Below are positions 1-6,880 of a stretch of DNA of 53,529 nt, one piece after another. A program made the position numbers and the translations under genes. The first letter of the stretch is position 1. Each line of letters starts with the position of its first letter. The notes under the pieces were generated by a model, which was not told the origin of the DNA, searched no databases, and worked only from the letters and a program-made list of their open reading frames with translations. Source of the DNA: Streptomyces sp. HNM0574 (GTDB lineage Bacteria; Actinomycetota; Actinomycetes; Streptomycetales; Streptomycetaceae); NCBI RefSeq assembly GCF_012726235.1, contig NZ_JAASAH010000025.1, positions 1-53,529 of the forward strand. Direction: 5' to 3'.

Positions 1-1
1 G

Positions 2-202
2 CCCGCAACGCAGTGGATCAAGTCCACCTACAGCGATTCGCAAGCAGGCCAGTGCGTCGAGTGGGCCCCGGAGCACGCGTCCGGCAGCAACGTCGTCCCC
101 GTCCGGGACAGTAAGGACACCGCGCGGGCGCCGCTCAGCTTCTCCCACGACGCATGGGCGGCCTTCATCCACGACGTACGAAGCAGCGCACTCCGCCACT
201 GA
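2..202 (+). CDS. DUF397 domain protein, copy 1 (5' truncated by window edge)
   Basis: The window opens inside this gene, so the start codon is missing; 66 residues are visible. They show the DUF397 pattern: a W-I-K-S-x-Y-S opening, a C-V-E-W/A-P block, V-P-V-R-D-S-K-D in the middle and an A-W-x-A-F-I-x-D-V-R tail. DUF397 proteins are small and in streptomycetes are usually encoded beside XRE-type regulators of development; any such partner would lie left of the window. This is the first member of a tandem array on the same strand. Bases 68-121 are identical to bases 291-344 in copy 2, which points to recent duplication or gene conversion. Confidence 0.85.
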   Translation, partial: PATQWIKSTYSDSQAGQCVEWAPEHASGSNVVPVRDSKDTARAPLSFSHDAWAAFIHDVRSSALRH

Positions 203-218
203 GCATGGAGGGCACGGC

Positions 219-425
219 ATGAGCGGGCAGCTCGCATGGATCAAGTCCAGCTACAGCGACGGCGAGGGAGGGCTGTGCCTGGAGTGGGCACCGGAGCACG
301 CGTCCGGCAGCAACGTCGTCCCCGTCCGGGACAGTAAGGACACCTCGCGGGCGCCGCTCAGCTTCTCGACCGGTGCGTGGGCCGCCTTCATCAACGACGT
401 ACGGAGCCACGGACTCTGCCACTGA
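219..425 (+). CDS. DUF397 domain protein, copy 2
   Basis: Complete 68-residue DUF397 protein opening MSGQLAWIKSSYSDG and keeping every conserved block (C-L-E-W, V-P-V-R-D-S-K-D, A-W-A-A-F). It lies 16 bases after copy 1. The GGAGG of the ribosome binding site sits inside a 5-codon mini-frame at 205-222 (M-E-G-T-A-stop) whose stop overlaps this ATG; the same arrangement recurs before copy 5. The biochemical role of DUF397 is not established; it is often paired with helix-turn-helix proteins. The near identity to copy 1 over the central block suggests the two are interchangeable paralogues. Confidence 0.85.
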   Translation: MSGQLAWIKSSYSDGEGGLCLEWAPEHASGSNVVPVRDSKDTSRAPLSFSTGAWAAFINDVRSHGLCH

Positions 426-441
426 GTGAGGAATCTCCGGC

Positions 442-646
442 ATGAGCGACAGGCCCGTATGGCTCAAGTCGGGCTACAGCGACGGCGGGGGCGGCAACTG
501 CGTCGAGTTGGGCCCCGGGACTGGCGTGCGGCGGCAACGTCCCCGTCCGGGACAGTAAGGACACCACACGGGCGGCGCTCACCTTCCCCACCGACGCGTG
601 GACGACCTTCATCAACGACCTACGGGACAGCACACCCCGCCACTGA
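442..646 (+). pseudogene. DUF397 copy 3, broken by a one-base insertion
   Basis: From the ATG at 442 the frame reads M-S-D-R-P-V-W-L-K-S-G-Y-S-D-G and reaches the conserved C-V-E. One extra T at 508/509 (GTCGAG-T-TGG) then throws it out of frame and it ends early. Removing that T restores the expected W-A-P, V-P-V-R-D-S-K-D-T and A-W-T-T-F-I-N-D-L blocks, ending at the TGA at 644-646. Both halves are clearly DUF397, so this is a single-base frameshift rather than a different gene. A sequencing error cannot be excluded. Confidence 0.75.
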
Positions 647-662
647 GTGAGGAGCACCCGGC

Positions 663-863
663 ATGAGCGAACAACCGGCGTGGATCAAGTCCAGCCACAG
701 CGACGGTCACGGCACATGCGTCGAGTGGGCCCCGGAACTCGCGTCCGACCGCAGCGTCCCCGTCCGCGACAGCAAGGACACCTCGCGGCCGCCGCTCACG
801 TTCTCCGTCGACGCGTGGAGGACCTTCGTCAACGACGTTCGGATCAGCGCGCTCCCCCACTGA
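663..863 (+). CDS. DUF397 domain protein, copy 4
   Basis: Complete 66-residue DUF397 protein opening MSEQPAWIKSSHSDG, with C-V-E-W-A-P, V-P-V-R-D-S-K-D and A-W-R-T-F-V-N-D-V. It starts 16 bases after the broken copy 3 and has a GAGGAG ribosome binding site. The central region lacks one residue relative to copies 1 and 2 (D-R-S-V-P-V), as in the repaired copy 3, so copies 3 and 4 form a subgroup. Confidence 0.85.
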   Translation: MSEQPAWIKSSHSDGHGTCVEWAPELASDRSVPVRDSKDTSRPPLTFSVDAWRTFVNDVRISALPH

Positions 864-879
864 ATATGGAGGGCACGGC

Positions 880-1053
880 ATGAGCGGCCAGCTCGCATGG
901 ATCAAGTCCAGCCACAGCGACGCGCACGGCACATGCGTCGAGTGGACCCCGGAGCACGCGTCCGGCAGCAACGTCTTCCCCGTCCGGGGCAGTAAGGACA
1001 CCGCGTGGGCGGCGTTCGTCGACGGGGTGCGGGAGCACGCGCGCCGTCGCTGA
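880..1053 (+). CDS. DUF397 copy 5, internally deleted short form
   Basis: A 57-residue frame starting MSGQLAWIKSSHSDA, whose leader and first 50 bases nearly match copy 2 (GGAGGGCACGGC then ATGAGC). After G-S-K-D-T it jumps straight to A-W-A-A-F-V-D-G-V, so about ten residues (R-x-P-L-x-F-S-x-D in other copies) are missing. The deletion is in frame. The conserved V-P-V-R-D is changed to F-P-V-R-G. It can still be translated but is probably degenerating. Confidence 0.6.
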   Translation: MSGQLAWIKSSHSDAHGTCVEWTPEHASGSNVFPVRGSKDTAWAAFVDGVREHARRR

Positions 1054-1071
1054 GCAGGGGCCCCACCCGGC

Positions 1072-1125
1072 ATGAGTGACGAACCGGCGTCCGGCCACAG
1101 CGCAGGCGTCGTCCGGGGGCGATGA
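1072..1125 (+). pseudogene. DUF397 copy 6 remnant, 17 codons
   Basis: ATGAGTGACGAACCGGCG matches the opening of the intact copies (M-S-x-E/Q-P-A). The W-I-K-S stretch is then lost, S-G-H-S-A-G follows, and the frame stops after 17 codons. Its spacing after copy 5 (18 bases, including a CCCGGC leader) is the same as between other copies. It is best read as the last and most eroded unit of the array, not a functional peptide. Confidence 0.5.
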
Positions 1126-1195
1126 GTTCCGGGCCCCGCGTCGGTCCATATCCCGTCACCGCATACCGCCGCAGACGAAACGGTGAGGGAGAACC

Positions 1196-1888
1196 ATGAG
1201 TACGCACGCGCTACCGCCTGTCGTGGACGCGGAGACCTGGCAGCGGGAGCTGGACGCGCTGCGGGTCCGGGAGAAGGCCGCGACCAGGGAGCTCGACGCG
1301 ATCGCCGCGCAGCGGCGGCGGCTGCCGATGGTCGGGGTGCCGGACTACACGCTGGAGGGCGAGGACGGGCCCGTCCGGCTGGCCGAGGTGTTCGACGGCA
1401 GGTCCCAACTGATCGTCTACCACCACATGTGGTCCCCGGGCGAGGAGTGGCAGTGCCCGGGCTGCACGGGCTACACCTCGCAGTTCACGCGGCTGGGGTT
1501 CCTGGGCAACTACGACGCGCGGTTCGTCGTCGTCACGCAGGGCCCGATCGAGGAGGCGCTCGCGTACCGGCGCAAGGTCGGGAACACGATGCCCTGGTAC
1601 TCGACGGCGCACAGCTCCTTCGGCGCGGACGTCGGGGCGCCGCCGGGCGGCGGGTTCGCGCTCAACGTGTTCCTGCGGGACGGCGACCGCGTCTACCGCA
1701 CCTGGCACACCAGCGGCCGGGGCACCGAACAGCTGAGCCATTCCTTCGCGTTGATCGACGTACTCCCCTACGGGCGCCGGGAGGAGTGGCAGGACTCGCC
1801 GGAGGGCTGGCCGAGCGAGCCCACGTACAGCCGGTGGAGCAACTCGGAGGAGATCGCCGCGCTGTACGGGCCCGAGGCGGGGGCGTAG
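1196..1888 (+). CDS. DUF899 family thioredoxin-like protein
   Basis: 230 residues with the DUF899 layout: a helical charged N-terminus (1-45), then L-P-M-V, an L-E-G-E-D-G-P-V strand (53-60), and the thioredoxin-fold centre Y-H-H-M-W followed by C87-P-G-C90 and T-G-Y-T-S-Q-F. Members are predicted redox proteins of the thioredoxin superfamily with no firmly established substrate; the Cys pair sits where the active-site CxxC would be. GAGGGAGAACC precedes the ATG, which decides the start over an ATG 13 bases upstream in another frame. The next gene is convergent with only four bases between, so this is a single-gene transcript. Confidence 0.85.
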   Translation: MSTHALPPVVDAETWQRELDALRVREKAATRELDAIAAQRRRLPMVGVPDYTLEGEDGPVRLAEVFDGRSQLIVYHHMWSPGEEWQCPGCTGYTSQFTRLGFLGNYDARFVVVTQGPIEEALAYRRKVGNTMPWYSTAHSSFGADVGAPPGGGFALNVFLRDGDRVYRTWHTSGRGTEQLSHSFALIDVLPYGRREEWQDSPEGWPSEPTYSRWSNSEEIAALYGPEAGA

Positions 1889-1892
1889 GGGC

Positions 1893-2483
1893 TCAGCGCG
1901 GGTCGCGGCGCATGCACCAGGTGCGGGGGCCGTCGTCGGGGAGCGGGATCTCGGCGGTGACGGTGAAGCCGAGGCGTTCGTAGAGGCGCACGTTGGGTTC
2001 GCTGGAGGTCTCCAGGAAGGCCGGGTGGCCCGCGCGTTGGGCCTCCTGGATGCCGGGGGCCAGCACCGCGCTGCCGAGGCCGCGGCCCTGGGCCTCGGGC
2101 GCCGTCGCCACGGTTTCCAGGTACCAGCCGGGCTGCCGGGGGCGGTACGGGGCGACGGCCGCGTCCGCGGCCTCGGCGGCGGAGGCGCGGTCTCCGGCGA
2201 GTGCGCCGAGGAGGGGGCCGAGTTCGGCGAAGGCGGGCGACGGGTCCGCTCCCGGCACGGACCAGACGGCCACGGCGCGGCCGCCCTCGGCGGTCCAGAC
2301 GCGGCCGTACACCATGCCGACGCGGGTGAGGCACAGCTCCTGGTAGCGGCGGACACGTTCCTCGTGCGCCTCGGCGTCGATCACGTGCCGGGTGAAGGGG
2401 TGGTCGGCGAAGGCCCGGGCGAGGGTGTCGACCGCGACGGGGAGATCCGCCGCGGTGAGGGGGCGTACGGCGGGGGTGTTCAC
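1893..2483 (-). CDS. GNAT family N-acetyltransferase
   Basis: 196 residues from a GTG start (V-N-T-P-A-V-R-P-L-T). The fold is shown by a first strand R-P-L-T-A-A-D-L, the acetyl-CoA binding segment V-A-T-A-P-E-A-Q-G-R-G-L-G-S-A (Q/R-x-x-G-x-G/A motif) and the closing E-T-S-S-E-P-N-V-R-L-Y-E-R-L-G-F typical of small-molecule acetyltransferases. It would transfer acetyl from acetyl-CoA to an amine; the substrate cannot be inferred. It is divergent from the aldo/keto reductase, with about 100 bases between the starts. Confidence 0.85.
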   Translation of the reverse strand: MNTPAVRPLTAADLPVAVDTLARAFADHPFTRHVIDAEAHEERVRRYQELCLTRVGMVYGRVWTAEGGRAVAVWSVPGADPSPAFAELGPLLGALAGDRASAAEAADAAVAPYRPRQPGWYLETVATAPEAQGRGLGSAVLAPGIQEAQRAGHPAFLETSSEPNVRLYERLGFTVTAEIPLPDDGPRTWCMRRDPR

Positions 2484-2585
2484 CCGGTGATCCTGGCACC
2501 GGGTGAGGGCCCCGGCAAACGCCTTCCGGGCGGCGCCCGTTGGGTGCTTGCTTCGAGTCCGCTCCAGGGGCTTGGCTTGGCGGTC

Positions 2586-3581
2586 ATGGAGTACACGCAG
2601 CTGGGACGTACCGGACTCAAGGTCAGCCGCATCGTGCTCGGCACGATGAACTTCGGGCCGCAGACCGACGAACCCACGAGCCACGCGATCATGGACGCCG
2701 CGCTCGGCGCGGGCGTCAACTTCTTCGACACCGCCAACGTCTACGGATGGGGCGAGAACAAGGGCCGCACCGAGGAGATCCTCGGCAGCTGGTTCGCGCA
2801 GGGCGGCGGGCGCCGGGAGAAGACGGTGCTGGCCACCAAGGTGTACGGGAACATGGGCCCGGACGGCCCGGCCTGGCCCAACCACGACAAGCTCTCCGCC
2901 GCGAACATCCGCCGCGCCGTCGACGCCAGCCTGCGGCGGCTGCGCACCGACCACATCGACCTGTACCAGTTCCACCACGTCGACCGGGCGACGCCGTGGG
3001 AGGAGATCTGGCAGGCCATGGACGTCCTCGTCCAGCAGGGCAAGGTGCTCTACGTCGGCTCCTCCAACCACGCGGGCTGGAACCTCGCGCAGGCCAACGA
3101 GACGGCGGCGCGGCGCGGTTCGATGGGTCTGGTCAGCGAGCAGTGCCTGTACAACCTGGCGGAGCGGCGGGCCGAGATGGAGGTCGTGCCGGCGGCGCGG
3201 GAGTACGGGCTCGGGGTGATCCCGTGGTCGCCGCTGCACGGCGGGCTGCTGGGCGGCGCGATCCGCAAGGAGAGCGCGGGCGGCGCCTCCCGCACGGGCT
3301 CGGGCCGGGCGGCCGACGCACTGGCCGACCCCGGCGTCCGCGCCCGGGTGCAGCGGTACGAGGACCTGCTCGCGCAGCACGGGCTCGAACCGGGCGAGGT
3401 CGCCCTGGCCTGGCTGCTGACCCGGCCCGGGGTGACGGGACCGATCGTCGGCCCGCGCACCCGGGAGCAGCTGGAGGGGGCGCTGCGCGCGGTCGGACTC
3501 CGGCTGGACGACGGGCTGCTGGCCGCGCTCGACGAGATCTTCCCGGGCCCCGGTCCGTCACCGGAAGCCTTCGCCTGGTGA
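2586..3581 (+). CDS. Aldo/keto reductase
   Basis: 331 residues opening M-E-Y-T-Q-L-G-R-T-G-L-K-V-S-R, the classic N-terminus of the NADPH-dependent aldo/keto reductase family. The catalytic tetrad is visible: D48, Y53 (F-F-D-T-A-N-V-Y-G), K85 (A-T-K-V-Y-G) and H130 or H131 (D-L-Y-Q-F-H-H). The C-terminal cofactor motif is V-T-G-P-I-V-G-P-R-T. It probably reduces an aldehyde or ketone in the cytosol; the physiological substrate is unknown. A longer frame extends upstream, but this ATG begins exactly at the family N-terminus. Confidence 0.9.
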   Translation: MEYTQLGRTGLKVSRIVLGTMNFGPQTDEPTSHAIMDAALGAGVNFFDTANVYGWGENKGRTEEILGSWFAQGGGRREKTVLATKVYGNMGPDGPAWPNHDKLSAANIRRAVDASLRRLRTDHIDLYQFHHVDRATPWEEIWQAMDVLVQQGKVLYVGSSNHAGWNLAQANETAARRGSMGLVSEQCLYNLAERRAEMEVVPAAREYGLGVIPWSPLHGGLLGGAIRKESAGGASRTGSGRAADALADPGVRARVQRYEDLLAQHGLEPGEVALAWLLTRPGVTGPIVGPRTREQLEGALRAVGLRLDDGLLAALDEIFPGPGPSPEAFAW

Positions 3582-3669
3582 CGTTCCGTACTGCGTGACG
3601 TCCGTGGCCGGTGACGGAGGGCGGCCCTGCCGCCCGGGGCCCGCGTACGGGGCTTCGGGTCGGTGGGGC

Positions 3670-3759
3670 TCAGCCGCCGAAGGCGGTGGCGATCGCGACC
3701 ACGACGAACATCAGCACGAGCGCACCGCTCACGATCCGCATCCTGGTTTTGGCATTCAC
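3670..3759 (-). CDS. 29-residue single-pass membrane peptide
   Basis: A short frame, V-N-A-K-T-R-M-R-I-V-S-G-A-L-V-L-M-F-V-V followed by V-A-I-A-T-A-F-G-G. It has a basic head and one uninterrupted hydrophobic helix, so it should insert in the membrane with its N-terminus inside. A strong Shine-Dalgarno GGGGGGC lies just before the GTG. Streptomycetes encode several tiny membrane proteins of this form beside transporters; I do not recognise a named family. The possible longer frame upstream is arginine/alanine-rich shadow sequence and was rejected. Confidence 0.5.
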   Translation of the reverse strand: MNAKTRMRIVSGALVLMFVVVAIATAFGG

Positions 3760-3782
3760 GCCCCCCACGGTAACCGGACCGC

Positions 3783-4493
3783 TCAGCTCCCCAGCGGCCA
3801 GCCCACCAGCCGCTCGTAGCGCGGCTGCTCGCCGGGCACCCCGCTGACGGGCAGGTGACTGCGGACGAGCACCAGCTCGCCGGCGGTCCACGGGGTGCCC
3901 CGGAAGGCGTCCAGCGCGTCGACGTAGGCGGGCAGGTCGACGTCGCGGCGGCGGGGGCGGGTGTACGCGAGCGTCACGTGCGGGCGGAACCGGTGCCCGT
4001 CGCCCGCGCCCTCGATCCCGGCGCGACGCCCGGCGGCGGCGCAGGCGCGGGCGAGGCGACGCAGCGCTTCTGTGCCGGGGGCGTCACCTCCGGCCCTGTG
4101 CTCCTGCTCGGGGGTGTGCGCGTCGGCGTCGCCCGCGTCACCGTCTCCGTGCTCCGGCCCGGCGCCGTGGACGCCGGCCCGTCCGGGCTCCGGCCCGGCG
4201 CTGTGGACGGCGGCCCAGAGGGCGCGGTCGGCGAAGCGGCCGCCGCCGGTGAGGGTGAGGCGGGCGGGGGTCGCGCGGGAGGCGGCGCGGGCCAGGCGGT
4301 CGCTGAGCTCGTCCAGCTGCTCGTCGGTGACGCGGGGGTAGAAGGCGAGCGTGAGGTGCCAGTTGCGGCGCTCGGTCCAGCGGAGGTCGCCGGCCCGGGG
4401 CAGCGACCTCAACCGGGCGACGGCGTCCCCGAGTTCGTCGAGCGCGTCCTCCGGCGGCAGCAGGGCGGCGAACAGCCGCATCACGGAGTCCAT
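3783..4493 (-). CDS. thpR: RNA 2',3'-cyclic phosphodiesterase (2'-5' RNA ligase family)
   Basis: 236 residues of the 2H phosphoesterase superfamily. Both signature motifs are present: H46-L-T48-L and H172-V-T174-L, which form the two-histidine active site that hydrolyses 2',3'-cyclic phosphate termini of RNA. The N-terminus M-R-L-F-A-A-L-L-P-P is typical, so the ATG four codons inside is an alternative start. The protein is about 40 residues longer than usual because of a low-complexity Gly/Glu/His/Ala insert at roughly 98-140 between the two halves; such inserts fall in a surface loop. Confidence 0.85.
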   Translation of the reverse strand: MDSVMRLFAALLPPEDALDELGDAVARLRSLPRAGDLRWTERRNWHLTLAFYPRVTDEQLDELSDRLARAASRATPARLTLTGGGRFADRALWAAVHSAGPEPGRAGVHGAGPEHGDGDAGDADAHTPEQEHRAGGDAPGTEALRRLARACAAAGRRAGIEGAGDGHRFRPHVTLAYTRPRRRDVDLPAYVDALDAFRGTPWTAGELVLVRSHLPVSGVPGEQPRYERLVGWPLGS

Positions 4494-4827
4494 ACGTCCA
4501 TGATGGGCGCCCCGTCAGGGGCGCGGGGAACTGCGCGAACGACCACGACGTACGGGGCGGGCCGGTGACGGCATGGGGCACCCCGCGCCGGGGCTAGGCG
4601 CTGCGCTTGCCAGCCCTGCGCCTACGGCGCAGTTCTCCCAAGCGGGGCGGGCCCGCGAAAAAGGGGCGCGGGGAACTGCGCGAACGCCCACGGCGGCGGG
4701 GCAGCCGACGAAACGGCGCGAACCCCGAAAAGGGGCGCGGGGAACTGCGCGAAAACCCCAGCCCCGAAGCACCCGCACCCCGCGACGCACCCGCCCGCGA
4801 AGAACAGCGCACCCCGCGAAGCACCCC
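4494..4827. repeat. Gene-free stretch with dispersed GGGGCGCGGGGAACTGCG repeats
   Basis: No credible gene lies in these 334 bases. Three direct copies of AGGGGCGCGGGGAACTGCG are present at 4517-4540, 4662-4685 and 4731-4754, two of them preceded by a run of A (GAAAAAGG, GAAAAGG). A partial inverted copy (GCGCAGTTCTCCC) is at 4627-4639. This element is found between genes across streptomycete genomes and its function is not settled. The inverted and direct copies at 4627-4685 can fold into a hairpin that may end transcription from the MFS gene on the minus strand. Confidence 0.75.
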
Positions 4828-6225
4828 TCACGCCACCGGCGCCACCTGCTCGCGGCGCGGCTCCGCTCCCGACCGCGGGACGAAGGCGACGTGCCGGTGC
4901 CCGCGGCGGAGGTCGACGCGGAGGCGGAGCCCGCTCGCGCGGGCCAGGACGAGGCCGACGAGGACGGCGATCCCGGCCGAGATCAGCCCGCCGGAGAGGA
5001 AGCCGATCCGCGCGCCGAAGGTGTCGGTGACCCAGCCCATGAGCGGCCCGCCGATCGGCGTACCGCCGACGAAGACCATCATGTAGAGGCTCATCACGCG
5101 CCCCCGCATCAGCGGGTCGGAGGCCATCTGGACGCTCGCGTTCGCGGTGACGTTGAACGTCAGGCCCATGATCCCGATGGGCGCCATCAGCGCCGCGAAC
5201 AGCCAGAACGACGGCGAGACGGCGGCGGCCATCTCCAGCACGCCGAACAGCAGCGCGGCCCCGGCCATCAGCCGCATCCGCGAGCTGCCGCGCCGCGCGG
5301 CGAGCAGCGCGCCGACCACGGAGCCGACGGCCATGAGCGTGTTGAGCAGCCCGTACGTCCCGGCGCCCTCGTCGAAGACCTTGTCGGTGAAGGCGGTCAG
5401 CCAGATCGGGAAGTTGAAGCCGAAGGTGCCGACGAAGCCGACGAGGACGATCGGCCAGAGCAGTTCGGGGTGGGTGCGGACGTAGGTGAGTCCCTCGCGG
5501 AGCTGGCCCTTGCTGCGTGGCGCGCGGTCGGTGGTGAACAGCTCGGAGGTGCGCATGAGCAGCAGTCCGGCAAGCGGCGCGAGGAAGGACAGGCCGTTGA
5601 AGAGGAACGCCCAGCCGCTGCCGACCGCGGAGATCATGACGCCGGCGACGGCGGGGCCGATGAGCCGGGCGCTCTGGAAGTTCGCGGAGTTGAGGGAGAC
5701 GGCGTTCCGTATCTGGTCGGGGCCGACCATCTCGGAGACGAAGGTCTGCCGGGTCGGGTTGTCGACGACGGTGGCGAGTCCGAGGACGAAGGCCAGCGCG
5801 TAGACGTGCCAGACGTGGACGTTGCCGCTGAGCGTGAGGGCGGCGAGCGCGAGCCCGGTGAGGCCCATGACGGACTGGGTGACGAGCAGCAGCTTCCGCT
5901 TGTTGCAGCGGTCGGCGATGACGCCGCCGTACAGGCCGAACAGCAGCATCGGCAGGAACTGCAGGGCCGTGGTGATGCCGACGGCCGTGGAGGACCCGGT
6001 GAGGCTGAGCACCAGCCAGTCCTGGGCGATGCGCTGCATCCAGGTACCGGTGTTCGATATGACCTGGCCCATGGCGAAGAGCCGGTAGTTCCGGACCTTC
6101 AGCGAGCTGAACATGGACGGCTTGGGGTCGGTCCCGGGTTCGCGGGCGCGCTCGTCTCGGTGGTCGTGGTGACTGTGGTGGTTCCCGGGTGCGGGTGCGG
6201 AGTCTCCTCCGTTGCCCGTACTCAC
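4828..6225 (-). CDS. MFS efflux transporter (MFS_3/EntS type)
   Basis: 465 residues. A His-rich polar head of about 38 residues is followed by S-S-L-K-V-R-N-Y-R-L-F, then 12 hydrophobic segments. The conserved loop 2-3 motif G-G-V-I-A-D-R-C-N-K-R-K identifies the major facilitator superfamily. T-W-M-Q-R-I-A-Q-D-W-L and P-T-R-Q-T-F-V-S-E-M are typical of the MFS_3 branch, which includes the enterobactin exporter EntS. It is likely a proton-driven exporter of a drug or metabolite. The MarR gene lies 33 bases upstream on the same strand, so the two probably form an operon and MarR controls this pump. Confidence 0.9.
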   Translation of the reverse strand: MSTGNGGDSAPAPGNHHSHHDHRDERAREPGTDPKPSMFSSLKVRNYRLFAMGQVISNTGTWMQRIAQDWLVLSLTGSSTAVGITTALQFLPMLLFGLYGGVIADRCNKRKLLLVTQSVMGLTGLALAALTLSGNVHVWHVYALAFVLGLATVVDNPTRQTFVSEMVGPDQIRNAVSLNSANFQSARLIGPAVAGVMISAVGSGWAFLFNGLSFLAPLAGLLLMRTSELFTTDRAPRSKGQLREGLTYVRTHPELLWPIVLVGFVGTFGFNFPIWLTAFTDKVFDEGAGTYGLLNTLMAVGSVVGALLAARRGSSRMRLMAGAALLFGVLEMAAAVSPSFWLFAALMAPIGIMGLTFNVTANASVQMASDPLMRGRVMSLYMMVFVGGTPIGGPLMGWVTDTFGARIGFLSGGLISAGIAVLVGLVLARASGLRLRVDLRRGHRHVAFVPRSGAEPRREQVAPVA

Positions 6226-6258
6226 AGCGGGTTCGCCTCCTCGGCTTCGTCCGGCTCG

Positions 6259-6711
6259 TTACAGGTGCGCGAGCTTCTCCAGTACGGGCGCCGCGTCGCG
6301 CAGGCGGGCCCATTCGTCCTCGTCGAGCTGGCCGACCAGCTCGGCCAGCCAGACGTTCCGCTTCTCGCGGCTGGCGGCGAGCATGGACTCGGCCTGCTCG
6401 GTCTGGGTGACGACCTTCTGCCGCCGGTCCTCGGGATGGGGCTCCATCCGGACCAGTCCCTTGGCCTCCAGCATGGCCACGATGCGGGTCATGGACGGCG
6501 GCTGCACGTGCTCCTTGCGGGCCAGCTCGCTCGGGGTGGCCGAGCCGCAGCGGGCCAGGGTGCCGAGCACCGACATCTCGGTGGGGCTGAGCGACTCGTC
6601 GACCCGCTGGTGCTTCAGTCGCCGGGAGAGGCGGAGGACAGCGGAGCGGAGGGCGCTGATGGCAGCTGAGTCGGCTTCGGCTTCGTCGCCGTGTTCGGAC
6701 AGTTCCGGCAT
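6259..6711 (-). CDS. MarR family transcriptional regulator
   Basis: 150 residues with the MarR layout: an N-terminal dimerisation helix (17-40), then S-P-T-E-M-S-V-L-G-T-L, the winged helix S-E-L-A-R-K-E-H-V-Q-P-P-S-M-T-R-I-V-A-M-L-E-A-K-G-L-V with wing R-x-x-x-P-E-D-R-R-Q-K, and a C-terminal dimerisation helix. Members usually repress their own promoter and that of a neighbouring efflux pump, releasing DNA when a small aromatic ligand binds. The pump follows directly. Two inverted repeats just upstream of the ATG (6720-6747) are the obvious candidate operator. Confidence 0.9.
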   Translation of the reverse strand: MPELSEHGDEAEADSAAISALRSAVLRLSRRLKHQRVDESLSPTEMSVLGTLARCGSATPSELARKEHVQPPSMTRIVAMLEAKGLVRMEPHPEDRRQKVVTQTEQAESMLAASREKRNVWLAELVGQLDEDEWARLRDAAPVLEKLAHL

Positions 6712-6719
6712 GGTTTTTA

Positions 6720-6747
6720 GGGTAACTCATTACCCGGTCTAAAGACC
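6720..6747. promoter_or_regulatory. Candidate MarR operator: two adjacent inverted repeats
   Basis: GGGTAA-CTCA-TTACCC (6720-6735) is a perfect 6-base dyad. It is followed at once by GGTCT-AA-AGACC (6736-6747). They lie 9-36 bases upstream of the marR start, AT-rich against a GC-rich background, where a promoter would be. Placement and symmetry fit autoregulation of the marR-MFS operon; protein binding is inferred. Confidence 0.55.
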
Positions 6748-6880
6748 AACCGGGGGCCGGTGCGCATCCTCCCGCCGATCCGCCCCGCGGGTCCGGGTGT
6801 AAACGGCGCTTCACACATACGGGTGAGCCGAGGGGGAAATCTGACGCACCGCGCCCGCCGGGCCGTGGACCGTGGTGGGC

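Noticed and set aside
2..1125. CRISPR-like array in the repeated 5' region
   Set aside because: Units are 200-220 bases, coding, and have no constant short repeat with unique spacers.
5147..6088. Short plus-strand frames opposite the MFS exporter
   Set aside because: Ser/Arg/Thr-rich translations without start signals, typical of the reverse strand of a high-GC gene.
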